From NCBI GenBank assembly GCA_041581055.1, contig JBFGCT010000183.1:1-8197 (forward strand): 8,197 bases of DNA, read 5' to 3'. This document shows positions 1-6,874 of this stretch, piece after piece (position 1 is the first letter of the stretch; each line of letters opens with the position of its first letter). The position numbers and the translations under genes are program-made. This stretch comes from JBFGCT01 sp041581055 (lineage in GTDB: Bacteria; Actinomycetota; Acidimicrobiia; Acidimicrobiales; Ilumatobacteraceae). The notes under the pieces are model-generated. The model saw nothing but the letters and a program-made list of their open reading frames with translations, was not told the origin of the DNA and ran no database searches.

Positions 1-769
1 GTACCGCGAGACCCCGACCGGGTTCTCCATCGACCTCGATCAGGTGCGACGGCTCGCCGCGTCCGGGGCGAAGGCGATCGTCTACAACGACCTCCAGAAC
101 CCACTCGGCTGCGAGAGCTCGCGCGCCGAGATGGAGGCGATCGCCGCAGTGGCGATCGAACACGACCTGTGGGTCCTGTCCGACGAGGCGTACTTCGAGA
201 TGCGGTACGCCGGCGCCTCGACCTCGATCGCCTCGCTGCCGGGGATGGCGGAGCGCACGATCATCCTCTACACCTTCTCCAAGAAGTTCGCGATGACCGG
301 CTGGCGGCTCGGGTGCGCGGTCGCCCCCCTGCCGGTCGCGGAGACGTTCGCCAAGCTCAACACGAACAACGAGAGCTGCACGACGCACTTCGTCCAGGCG
401 GCCGGCGTCGAGGCGCTGCGCGATCCGTCGGGCGCCGCGCCGCTGCTGGCCGAGCTCGAGCGGCGCCGCGACGCGGCGGTCGACGCCATCGAGCCGATCC
501 CCGGGATGACCTGCGCCCGGCCCGACGCGACGTTCTACCTCTTCCCCAACGTGACCGAGGCGATGGCGATGACCGGCCACGACGACGTCGGCGACTTCGC
601 CACCGCCGCGCTCCACGAGACCGGCGTGTCGTTCTGCACGCGCCGCCACTTCGGCCGGCCACAGCCCGACGAGGTCGAGCAGTACATCCGGTTCGCGTAC
701 TCGGGGATCTCGGTCGACGACATCGTCGAGGGCCTCGACCGGCTCGCCGCCTGGATCGGCGGCGCGTGA
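1..769 (+). CDS. Class I/II PLP-dependent aminotransferase, 3' part (5' end outside window)
   Basis: The reading frame is open from base 2 to the TGA at 767-769, giving 255 visible residues with no convincing start, so the N-terminus lies before the window. A GTG at 44 is in frame but lies inside the fold. Counting from that GTG as residue 1, fold type I aminotransferase landmarks appear in order: QNPLG (residues 18-22, the usual NPxG loop with Leu for Thr), SDEAY (46-50, with the Asp that pairs with the PLP ring nitrogen), SKKFAMTGWRLG (79-90, Schiff-base Lys80) and RFAYSG (Arg216, the substrate carboxylate-binding Arg). The enzyme should exchange an amino group between an amino acid and a 2-oxo acid in the cytosol. 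The substrate cannot be read from sequence. Context with an ALDH7 gene suggests 2-aminoadipate, but aspartate, aromatic or branched-chain amino acids remain possible. The stop codon overlaps the next gene's start, so the two are probably translationally coupled. Confidence 0.9.
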   Translation, partial: YRETPTGFSIDLDQVRRLAASGAKAIVYNDLQNPLGCESSRAEMEAIAAVAIEHDLWVLSDEAYFEMRYAGASTSIASLPGMAERTIILYTFSKKFAMTGWRLGCAVAPLPVAETFAKLNTNNESCTTHFVQAAGVEALRDPSGAAPLLAELERRRDAAVDAIEPIPGMTCARPDATFYLFPNVTEAMAMTGHDDVGDFATAALHETGVSFCTRRHFGRPQPDEVEQYIRFAYSGISVDDIVEGLDRLAAWIGGA

Positions 770-1734
770 CCGACACGCCGCGCATCGTCGTCACGGGCCG
801 CATCCCGGACGCCGGGCTCGACCTCCTCCGCCCCGCCGGCGACCTCTGGGCGTGGAGCGCCGACGAGCCGATCCCGGTCGACGTGCGCGACGAACAGCTG
901 GCGACCGCCGCCGCCGCCGTCACCCTGTTGACCGACCGGGTCGACGACGCGTTCCTCGACGCGGGGCCGAACCTGCGGATCGTGGCCAACGTCGCGGTCG
1001 GTTACAACAACATCGACGTCGCGGCGTGCGCGGCGCGCGGCGTCACGGTCACCAACACCCCTGGCGTGCTCACCGACGCCACCGCCGACCTGGCGATGGC
1101 GCTGATCCTGATGAGCACCCGCCGCCTCGGCGAGGGCGAGCGGCTGATCCGCTCCGGTGCGGCGTGGAAGTGGAGCATGTTCATGATGCTCGGCAGCGGC
1201 CTCCAGGGCCGGCGACTCGGCATCGTCGGGATGGGCGGCATCGGGGTCGCGCTGGCCGAGCGGGCGCGGGCGTTCGGGATGGAGGTGGTCTACTGCAACC
1301 GGCGGGCGGTCGACCCCGATGTCGAGGCCCGACTTGGCGCCCGCCTCGCCCCGCTGGACGAGCTGCTGGCGACCAGCGATGTCGTGTCGCTCAACTGCCC
1401 GTACTCGGACACGACGCACCACCTGATCGACGCCGCCGCGCTGGCTCGGATGAAGCCGAGCGCCTTCCTGGTCAACACGGCGCGCGGCCCGATCGTCGAC
1501 GAGGCCGCGCTGGTCGACGCGCTGCGCTCGGGGGCGATCGCCGGGGCCGGGCTCGATGTCTTCGAGCACGAGCCGGCCGTCCACCCCGGCCTGCTCGACC
1601 TCGACAACGCAGTGCTCGTCCCGCATCTCGGCTCGGCCACGGTCGAGACCCGCGGCGCGATGGCCTCGTTGGCCGCCCGCAACGTCGTCGAGGTCCTCGC
1701 CGGCCGCGCCCCGATCTCCCCCGTCACCCCCTGA
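766..1734 (+). CDS. D-2-hydroxyacid dehydrogenase, glyoxylate/hydroxypyruvate reductase type
   Basis: This 322-residue protein has the usual length for the family of NAD(P)H-dependent enzymes that interconvert 2-oxo acids and D-2-hydroxy acids. The start is a GTG whose last two bases form part of the upstream TGA, a typical coupled start. No strong ribosome binding site is seen. The N-terminal catalytic lobe contains VAVGYNNID (76-84) and TNTPGVLTDATAD (96-108), both family hallmarks. The Rossmann fingerprint GMGGIG is at 155-160. The end of the second beta strand reads CNRR (177-180) and lacks the acidic residue of NAD enzymes, which suggests NADP(H). The catalytic set is Arg240 (NTARG), a Glu in DVFEHEP (probably Glu269) and His287 (VPHLGSAT). 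The chemistry is well supported. Glyoxylate, hydroxypyruvate, 2-oxoadipate or a branched 2-oxo acid are all possible substrates. It may reduce the oxo acid made by the adjacent aminotransferase. Confidence 0.93.
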   Translation: MTDTPRIVVTGRIPDAGLDLLRPAGDLWAWSADEPIPVDVRDEQLATAAAAVTLLTDRVDDAFLDAGPNLRIVANVAVGYNNIDVAACAARGVTVTNTPGVLTDATADLAMALILMSTRRLGEGERLIRSGAAWKWSMFMMLGSGLQGRRLGIVGMGGIGVALAERARAFGMEVVYCNRRAVDPDVEARLGARLAPLDELLATSDVVSLNCPYSDTTHHLIDAAALARMKPSAFLVNTARGPIVDEAALVDALRSGAIAGAGLDVFEHEPAVHPGLLDLDNAVLVPHLGSATVETRGAMASLAARNVVEVLAGRAPISPVTP

Positions 1735-1751
1735 CCCTCCCCCTCCCCGAT

Positions 1752-1803
1752 CGTTTGCGTCGCGATTGTGACGACCCGTCGCGCCGATTCCGCGACGCAA
1801 ACG
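1752..1803. repeat. Nested inverted repeat (13-bp arms) between two genes; possible operator or terminator
   Basis: The arms CGTTTGCGTCGCG (1752-1764) and CGCGACGCAAACG (1791-1803) are perfect reverse complements separated by 26 nt. The spacer holds a second small hairpin, GACG (1770-1773) against CGTC (1777-1780) with an ACC loop. It can extend outward through G-C and G-U pairs to 1767/1783. The element lies 17 nt after the hydroxyacid dehydrogenase stop and ends 31 nt before the E1 start codon. There is no T tract after either arm, so a classical intrinsic terminator is unlikely. A T-free hairpin terminator, or a repressor site controlling the E1-ALDH pair, would both fit. The repeat is seen directly; the function is inferred. 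Confidence 0.6.
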
Positions 1804-1824
1804 GGTTGGAGTGGGGCATCATTC

Positions 1825-1830
1825 GGGGAG
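1825..1830 (+). promoter_or_regulatory. Ribosome binding site that selects the ATG at 1835
   Basis: GGGGAG ends 4 nt before the ATG at 1835, a slightly short but usable spacing. The in-frame GTG at 1811 would add eight residues and has only a weaker TTGGA sequence directly before it. The ATG is therefore the preferred start of the E1 gene. Confidence 0.55.
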
Positions 1831-1834
1831 CACG

Positions 1835-4105
1835 ATGGACCGGACCGAGATCGTTCACGAGAACTTCCTGCGGCGGGTGGCCGCCGGCGACCTCCCCACC
1901 CCGTCGGCCGTCGTGTCGGCCGCCCCGTCGCCGGGCGGGGCCGGGTTGTCGACGGCCGAGCTCGTCGAGATCTTCCGCGCCCAGGTGGCGAGCCGCCACC
2001 TCGATCGTGCGGCCCGGCGGCTGCGGGCGCGCGACGAGGGCTACTACACGATCGGCTCGTCCGGGCACGAGGGCATGGCCGCAATCGCGGCCGCGTGTCG
2101 CCCGACCGACATGGCGCTGCTCCACTACCGGGACGCCGCGTTCCAACTGGCGCGGGCGGCGCAGGTACCCGGCCAACACGCGCTGCTCGACATGCTGCTC
2201 GGGTTCGCCGCCTCCGCCGACGACCCGATCTCGGGCGGGCGGCACAAGGTGCTCGGCTCGAAGGCGCTGTTCATCCCGCCGCAGACCAGCACGATCGCCT
2301 CCCACCTGCCCAAGGCGGTCGGGATCGCGTACTCGATCGGCTTGGCCAAGCGTCGCCCGCCCGAGCACCAGGCCCTGGCCGACGACGGGATCGTCATCTG
2401 CACGTTCGGCGACGCGTCGGTCAACCACTCGACAGCGCAGGGGGCGTTCAACACCGCCGGCTGGACGGCGTACCAGGGCATCCCGCTGCCGCTCGTGTTC
2501 GTGTGCGAGGACAACGGCCTCGGCATCTCGGTCAAGACCCCGCCGGGCTGGATCGAGGCGACGATGTCCAACCGGCCGGGGATCGACTACGCCCGATGCG
2601 ACGGGCTCGACATCGTCGACACGCACGCGGTCACCAGCGAGGCCGCTGAACGCGTCCGGCGAACGCGCCGTCCCGCGTTCGTCCACATGGCGTGCGTCCG
2701 CCTCTTCGGCCACGCCGGGGCCGACGCGCCGAGCGCCTACCTGTCGAGCCAGCGGATCGAGGCCGACGAGGCGAACGACCCGCTGCTGCACAGCGCCCGC
2801 ATCCTGATCGAGCACGGCGTGACCGCCGACGACGTGTTGCGCGTGTACAACGACATCGACGAGGTCGTGCAGCGGACGGCGGAGGAGGCGATCACCCACG
2901 CCCGGCTCGGGGCGGCCGACGAGGTGATGGCGAGCATCGTGCCGCCGACTCGCCCGTGCGCCCCGACGCGGCCCCCCTCGCCCGAGGAACGCGCCGCCAC
3001 GTTCGGCCCGAGCGACATGCTGGCGATGACCAAGCCACAGCACCTCGGACGAATGATCAACTGGGCGCTCACCGACCTGATGCTCGAACACCCGGAGGTC
3101 GTGATCGCCGGCGAGGACGTCGGCGTGAAGGGCGGTGTGTACGGCGTGACCCAGCACCTGCACCGACGGTTCGGCGCGGCGCGCGTCATCGACACACTGC
3201 TCGACGAGCAGTCGATCCTCGGGCTGGCGATCGGGCTGGCGCACAACGGGTTCGTGCCGATCCCCGAGATCCAGTTCCTGGCGTACGTGCACAACGCCGA
3301 GGACCAGCTGCGCGGCGAGGCGGCGACCCTGCCGTTCTTCTCCGACGGCCAGTTCGCCAATCCGATGGTCGTCCGCATCCCCGGCCTCGGCTACCAGCGC
3401 GGGTTCGGCGGGCACTTCCACAACGACAACTCGCTCGCCGTGCTGCGCGACATCCCCGGCTTGATCATCGCCTGCCCGTCGACGGGCCCCGACGCCGTCG
3501 GCATGCTGCGCGAGGGCGTCCGGCTGGCCCGCGAGGAGCAGCGGATCGTCGTCTTCGTCGAGCCGATCGCGCTCTACATGGTGCGCGACCTGCACGCGCC
3601 CGACGACGGACTCTGGACGGCGCCCTACCCGCCGCCCGGGACCGCCGCCCCGCTCCCGCTCGGCTCGGTCGGGGTCCACGGCGACGGCGCCGACCTGGCG
3701 ATCGTGACCTACGGCAACGGCCACCACCTCTCCCGGCGGGCGCAGCGCGTGCTGCGCGACGAGCACGGGCTGGCGTGCCGCGTCGTCGACCTGCGGTGGC
3801 TCGCGCCGTTGCCGGCCGAGGCCGTCCTGGCCGCCACCGACCCGTGCGCCGCGGTGCTGATCGTCGACGAGTGCCGGTTGACCGGTTCGCAGAGCGAGGC
3901 GCTGATGGCGCTGTTCGCCGAACGCTCCGCCACGCGGCCGGCCCGGCTGTGCGCGCACGACTCGTTCATCGCCACTGGCCCGGCGTACGCCGCGACCCTG
4001 CCGAGCGTCGAGGCGATCGTCGACGCGGCGCGTCAGCTGACGCGGCCGCCGGCGCGGCGCCTGGCGGATCCGACGGCGCCGTTGCGCCCGAACCCGGCAT
4101 CATGA
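1835..4105 (+). CDS. 2-oxoacid dehydrogenase E1 component, alpha and beta subunits fused in one chain
   Basis: This 756-residue thiamine diphosphate enzyme joins two polypeptides that are separate subunits in branched-chain and most pyruvate dehydrogenase E1 heterotetramers. The alpha part (about 40-360) has GSSGHEG (74-80), HYRD (97-100), GSKALFIPPQ (141-150), ASHLPKAVG (155-163) and the Mg/ThDP signature GDAS (192-195) to CEDNG (224-228). RLFGHAGADAPSAY (289-302) matches the branched-chain E1-alpha phosphorylation loop, with His293 in the ThDP-contacting position. A Pro-rich linker lies near 369-385. The beta part (about 403-590) has GEDVG (426-430, cofactor-activating Glu427), DTLLDEQ (453-459) and GHFHNDNS (526-533, His529). 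A transketolase C-terminal domain spans about 617-735. The enzyme should decarboxylate a 2-oxo acid and pass the acyl group to a lipoyl E2, but no E2 or E3 is nearby. The 27-nt gap to the ALDH gene suggests cotranscription. The substrate is unknown: branched-chain oxo acids by family, perhaps 2-oxoadipate by context. Confidence 0.92.
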   Translation: MDRTEIVHENFLRRVAAGDLPTPSAVVSAAPSPGGAGLSTAELVEIFRAQVASRHLDRAARRLRARDEGYYTIGSSGHEGMAAIAAACRPTDMALLHYRDAAFQLARAAQVPGQHALLDMLLGFAASADDPISGGRHKVLGSKALFIPPQTSTIASHLPKAVGIAYSIGLAKRRPPEHQALADDGIVICTFGDASVNHSTAQGAFNTAGWTAYQGIPLPLVFVCEDNGLGISVKTPPGWIEATMSNRPGIDYARCDGLDIVDTHAVTSEAAERVRRTRRPAFVHMACVRLFGHAGADAPSAYLSSQRIEADEANDPLLHSARILIEHGVTADDVLRVYNDIDEVVQRTAEEAITHARLGAADEVMASIVPPTRPCAPTRPPSPEERAATFGPSDMLAMTKPQHLGRMINWALTDLMLEHPEVVIAGEDVGVKGGVYGVTQHLHRRFGAARVIDTLLDEQSILGLAIGLAHNGFVPIPEIQFLAYVHNAEDQLRGEAATLPFFSDGQFANPMVVRIPGLGYQRGFGGHFHNDNSLAVLRDIPGLIIACPSTGPDAVGMLREGVRLAREEQRIVVFVEPIALYMVRDLHAPDDGLWTAPYPPPGTAAPLPLGSVGVHGDGADLAIVTYGNGHHLSRRAQRVLRDEHGLACRVVDLRWLAPLPAEAVLAATDPCAAVLIVDECRLTGSQSEALMALFAERSATRPARLCAHDSFIATGPAYAATLPSVEAIVDAARQLTRPPARRLADPTAPLRPNPAS

Positions 4106-4120
4106 GAGCAAGCAGACCGT

Positions 4121-4126
4121 GAGGAG
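4121..4126 (+). promoter_or_regulatory. Ribosome binding site of the aldehyde dehydrogenase gene
   Basis: GAGGAG sits 6 nt before the ATG at 4133. It is the best-spaced Shine-Dalgarno sequence in the window and lies inside the 27-nt gap after the E1 stop codon, which fits an operon with efficient independent initiation of the ALDH. Confidence 0.75.
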
Positions 4127-4132
4127 CACGAC

Positions 4133-5635
4133 ATGGACCATCAGCAGATTCTCGACGCCTGTGGCTTCACCGGCGAGGAGCTGACCGGCGGGACGCTGTC
4201 GGTCACCACCCCGATCGACGGCTCGGAGATCGCCCGGCTCGCCACGCACTCGACGGCCGACGTCGAGGCGATGATCGACCGGGGGCGTGCCGCCTTCGAC
4301 GTCTGGCGACAGGTTCCCGCGCCCCGGCGCGGCGAGCTCGTGCGCCTCCTCGGCGAGGAGTTGCGGGCGGACAAGGACCGCCTCGGGGCGCTGGTCACGC
4401 TCGAGTGCGGGAAGATCCTGCAGGAGGGGCTCGGCGAGGTGCAGGAGATGATCGACATCTGCGACTTCGCCGTCGGGCTGAGCCGGCAGCTCTACGGCCT
4501 GACGATCGCGTCCGAGCGGCCGGGCCACTCGATGCGCGAGACCTGGCACCCGATGGGCGTGTGCGGCGTCATCACCGCGTTCAACTTCCCGGTCGCCCCG
4601 TGGTGCTGGAACTCGGCGCTGGCGCTGGTGTGCGGCGACCCGATCCTGTGGAAGCCGTCGGAGAAGACGCCGCTGACCGCGCTGGCCGTGCAGAAGATCT
4701 GTGATCGGGCGGTCGCCCGTTTCGGCGACGACGCGCCCGATGGGCTGATCCAGACGATCGTCGGCGGGCGGGATCTCGGCGAGGCGCTCGCCGCCAGCAG
4801 GCGCGTGCCGATCATCTCGGCGACCGGATCGGTGCCGATGGGGCGGGCGGTGGCGACCGCCGTCGCCGGCCGGCTCGGACGCTCGATCATGGAGCTGGGC
4901 GGCAACAACGGCATGATCGTCGCTCCGTCGGCCGACCTCGAGCTGGCCCTCCGGGCGATCGTCTTCTCCGCCGTCGGCACCGCGGGGCAGCGCTGCACCT
5001 CGCTGCGTCGCCTGGTCGTCCACGAGAGCGTCTACGACGACCTCGTGCCCCGGATCGCCAAGGTCTACGCCGACCTGCCGATCGGCGACCCGCTCGATGA
5101 CGGCACCCTCGTCGGCCCGCTGATCGACGACGCCGCGCTGCACGCGATGGAGCAGGCGCTGAAGCAGGCCGAGGCCGACGGCGGGGTGGTCCACGGCGGT
5201 GAGCGGGTGCTGACCGACCGCTACCCGGACGCCGTGTACGTCAGGCCGAGCATCGTCGAGATGCCGGGCCAGACCGAGATCGTGTGCCACGAGACGTTCG
5301 GCCCGATCCTGTACGCGATGAGGTACCGCGAGCTCGACGAGGCGATCGCGATCCACAACGCGGTCCCGCAGGGCCTGTCGTCGTGCATCTTCTCCACCGA
5401 CGTCCGCGAGACCGAGGCCTTCCTCGCGTCGACCGGGTCGGACTGCGGGATCGCCAACGTCAACATCGGCCCGTCCGGCGCCGAGATCGGTGGCGCGTTC
5501 GGCGGCGAAAAGGACACCGGCGGCGGTCGGGAGAGCGGCTCAGACGCCTGGAAGGGCTACATGCGCCGGCAGACCGCGACCGTCAACTACTCGCGCGAGC
5601 TCCCGCTCGCCCAGGGGATCACGTTCGAGATCTGA
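4133..5635 (+). CDS. amaB: ALDH7-family aldehyde dehydrogenase, probable L-piperidine-6-carboxylate / 2-aminoadipate semialdehyde dehydrogenase
   Basis: The 500-residue protein has the full length of antiquitin (ALDH7A1) and bacterial AmaB. These oxidise 2-aminoadipate 6-semialdehyde, in equilibrium with piperideine-6-carboxylate, to 2-aminoadipate with NAD in lysine breakdown. ALDH catalytic landmarks are complete: AFNFPVA with Asn151, WKPSEKTPL with Lys174, the nucleotide loop ATGSVPMG (230-237), MELGGNN with Glu254, GTAGQRCTS with nucleophile Cys288, and HETFGP with Glu387. ALDH7-specific stretches set it apart from other ALDH families: GEVQE (101-105) followed by DICDFAVGLSRQ, the Arg287 next to the catalytic Cys that helps bind the aminoadipate end in human ALDH7A1, SDCGIANVNI (436-445), SGAEIGGAFGGEK (448-460), GGGRESGSDAWK (463-474), and the LPLAQGI tail. 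It is probably a cytosolic homotetramer. Family assignment is very secure. Substrate assignment is strong by family, though some ALDH7 enzymes also accept betaine aldehyde or lipid-derived aldehydes. Confidence 0.93.
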   Translation: MDHQQILDACGFTGEELTGGTLSVTTPIDGSEIARLATHSTADVEAMIDRGRAAFDVWRQVPAPRRGELVRLLGEELRADKDRLGALVTLECGKILQEGLGEVQEMIDICDFAVGLSRQLYGLTIASERPGHSMRETWHPMGVCGVITAFNFPVAPWCWNSALALVCGDPILWKPSEKTPLTALAVQKICDRAVARFGDDAPDGLIQTIVGGRDLGEALAASRRVPIISATGSVPMGRAVATAVAGRLGRSIMELGGNNGMIVAPSADLELALRAIVFSAVGTAGQRCTSLRRLVVHESVYDDLVPRIAKVYADLPIGDPLDDGTLVGPLIDDAALHAMEQALKQAEADGGVVHGGERVLTDRYPDAVYVRPSIVEMPGQTEIVCHETFGPILYAMRYRELDEAIAIHNAVPQGLSSCIFSTDVRETEAFLASTGSDCGIANVNIGPSGAEIGGAFGGEKDTGGGRESGSDAWKGYMRRQTATVNYSRELPLAQGITFEI

Positions 5636-5665
5636 GCGATATCCGAAATATTTTCCCAAACCGCC

Positions 5666-5697
5666 GTGACAACTGTCCGTGACGGCGTACGGTACGC
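5666..5697 (+). promoter_or_regulatory. Candidate promoter, with overlapping palindrome, for the GAF-GGDEF gene
   Basis: GTGACA (5666-5671, five of six matches to TTGACA) is followed after 16 nt by TACGGT (5688-5693, TAnnnT type). Transcription would begin near 5700, leaving a leader of about 33 nt before the ATG at 5733. The -10 element lies within a perfect inverted repeat, GCGTAC-G-GTACGC (5685-5697), which could be a repressor site. A direct repeat CCGTGAC occurs at 5664-5670 and 5677-5683. This is a prediction from short motifs only. Confidence 0.35.
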
Positions 5698-5732
5698 ACG
5701 GTGACCTTCACGACCATCGCGTGCCGCCCCGG

Positions 5733-6797
5733 ATGATCGCTGCCGCACTCCCGTCGAACGAGGTGGAGCGTGTCGGCGAGCTCGAGGCGCTCCGCATCCT
5801 CGACACCCTGCCCGAGCAGGCCTACGACGACATCACATTCCTTGCGTCGCAGATCTGTGGCACGCCGATCGCGCTCGTGAGCCTGCTCGACAAAGATCGG
5901 CAGTGGTTCAAGTCGCGGTACGGCATCGACGCCGAGGAGACCGAGCGTGACCTGGCGTTCTGCGCCCACGCCATCCTCGAGCCGAACCATGTGTTCACCG
6001 TGCACGACGCGTTCGCCGACCGGCGCTTCGCCGACAATCCCCTGGTCGTGGGCGATCCGTCAATCCGGTTCTACGCCGGCGTGCCGCTGACGACGGCCGC
6101 CGGCAACGCGCTCGGGACGCTGTGCGTCATCGACCAGGTTCCCAAGACCCTCAGCGCGACCCAAGAGGAGGCGCTGCGGGCGCTCGCACGGCAGGTGATG
6201 GCCCAGCTCGAGCTGCGCCGAAGCATCGGCGAGCTCGAGACGGCGGCCATCGAGCGGAGTCGGCACGAGCAGCAGCTCGAGGAATATCAGCGCCGGCTGG
6301 AGAACCACTTGACGATGATTTCCGAGCAGAACGTCACCGACCCGCTCACCGGGCTCCGCAATCGCCGGGCGTTCCTCGACCGGCTCGACGAGGAAAGCGA
6401 TCGCGCCGCCCGATACGGCACCCCGCTGTCGTTGGTGATGATCGACGTCGACCATTTCAAGACGCTCAACGACACCCGCGGCCACGTCGAGGGTGACGGC
6501 GCGCTCCGCGAGATCGGCGAGACCATCAGCGCCCACAGCCGGTCAACCGATCTGGTCGCGCGATACGGCGGCGAGGAGTTCGTTGTCATCCTCCCTGGCG
6601 AGGACATCGACGGCGCCGCGGTGCTCGCCGAGCGGTTCCGCCGCTCCGTGGAGCACGCCGAGTGGGGCGGGCATCGCCTCACGATCAGCCTCGGCGTCGC
6701 GACGATGGCGTGCGGCGGGGCCGAGGAGCTCATCCGCCACGCGGACGCGGCGATGTACCGTGCGAAGGCCGCCGGGCGCAACCGCGTCAGCACCTGA
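5733..6797 (+). CDS. Diguanylate cyclase with N-terminal GAF sensor domain (GAF-GGDEF)
   Basis: The protein makes cyclic di-GMP from two GTP molecules. Numbered from the ATG at 5733 (354 residues), a GAF domain covers about 16-160, with FCAHAIL (77-83), DNPLV (101-105), RFYAGVPL (112-119) and LGTLCVID (127-134). A charged, probably coiled-coil linker spans about 160-198. The GGDEF domain runs from 200 to the end: TDPLTGLRNRR (202-212), DVDHFKTLND (238-247, metal-binding Asp), the active-site motif GGEEF (279-283), and the closing AMYRAKAAGRNRV. The inhibitory I-site RSTD (270-273) lies exactly five residues before GGEEF, so product feedback is expected. There is no signal peptide or membrane segment, so it is cytosolic. 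The GAF ligand is unknown. A longer form from the GTG at 5679 (372 residues) is possible. I prefer 5733 because the GAF fold begins just after it and the predicted promoter lies downstream of 5679. The gap of 97 nt after the ALDH gene suggests a separate unit. Confidence 0.92.
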   Translation: MIAAALPSNEVERVGELEALRILDTLPEQAYDDITFLASQICGTPIALVSLLDKDRQWFKSRYGIDAEETERDLAFCAHAILEPNHVFTVHDAFADRRFADNPLVVGDPSIRFYAGVPLTTAAGNALGTLCVIDQVPKTLSATQEEALRALARQVMAQLELRRSIGELETAAIERSRHEQQLEEYQRRLENHLTMISEQNVTDPLTGLRNRRAFLDRLDEESDRAARYGTPLSLVMIDVDHFKTLNDTRGHVEGDGALREIGETISAHSRSTDLVARYGGEEFVVILPGEDIDGAAVLAERFRRSVEHAEWGGHRLTISLGVATMACGGAEELIRHADAAMYRAKAAGRNRVST

Positions 6798-6801
6798 CAG
6801 A

Positions 6802-6823
6802 CGCGCTGGACCGCTCCAGCGCG
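6802..6823 (+). terminator. Strong hairpin after the GGDEF gene, probable T-tract-free terminator
   Basis: CGCGCTGGA (6802-6810) and TCCAGCGCG (6815-6823) are perfect complements around a CCGC loop: nine base pairs, mostly G-C, starting 5 nt after the stop codon. No T run follows. The position fits a hairpin terminator of the kind common in high-GC actinobacteria, but the lack of a U tail leaves this uncertain. Confidence 0.6.
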
Positions 6824-6835
6824 CACCGCTACAGT
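6807..6835 (+). promoter_or_regulatory. Candidate promoter for the ferritin-like gene
   Basis: TACAGT (6830-6835) is a good actinobacterial -10 sequence. A partial -35, TGGACC (6807-6812, four of six matches to TTGACA), lies 17 nt upstream, within the terminator hairpin. A transcript start near 6842 would leave a leader of about 58 nt. Motif evidence only. Confidence 0.35.
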
Positions 6836-6844
6836 CGACCGCGA

Positions 6845-6874
6845 CCGGACGCATTCGTGTCCGGGGCATGCCCC
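6845..6874. repeat. Two adjoining palindromes in the leader of the ferritin-like gene
   Basis: CCGGAC (6845-6850) pairs with GTCCGG (6859-6864) across 8 nt. It overlaps a perfect 12-bp palindrome, GGGGCATGCCCC (6863-6874). Because they share bases 6863-6864, the two structures are partly exclusive in RNA. They lie between the candidate transcription start and the ATG at 6900, so they could be an operator or an RNA control element. The repeats are seen directly; the role is inferred. Confidence 0.5.

Noticed and set aside
535..1800. A 421-codon minus-strand open frame across the aminotransferase and hydroxyacid dehydrogenase
   Set aside because: Same reason: the composition is that of a codon-bias shadow and it spans two real genes and their junction.
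852..2807. A 651-codon plus-strand open frame in a different phase
   Set aside because: The product is almost entirely Arg, Pro, Ala, Gly and Ser. It overlaps two real genes in their own frames with all motifs intact, so it is not coding and not evidence of a frameshift.
1724..3958. A 744-codon open frame on the minus strand across the E1 gene
   Set aside because: It is the antisense shadow of a confidently identified gene in GC-rich DNA. The product is low-complexity, rich in Arg, Gly, Asp and Val, with no recognisable domain.
4100..5356. A 418-codon minus-strand open frame opposite the ALDH gene
   Set aside because: It is antisense to a full-length ALDH7 with complete catalytic residues, and shows no domain of its own.
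5636..5660. AT-rich stretch after the ALDH stop as an intrinsic terminator
   Set aside because: The short T run is not preceded by a stable G-C hairpin. Only a four-base AT pairing is possible.
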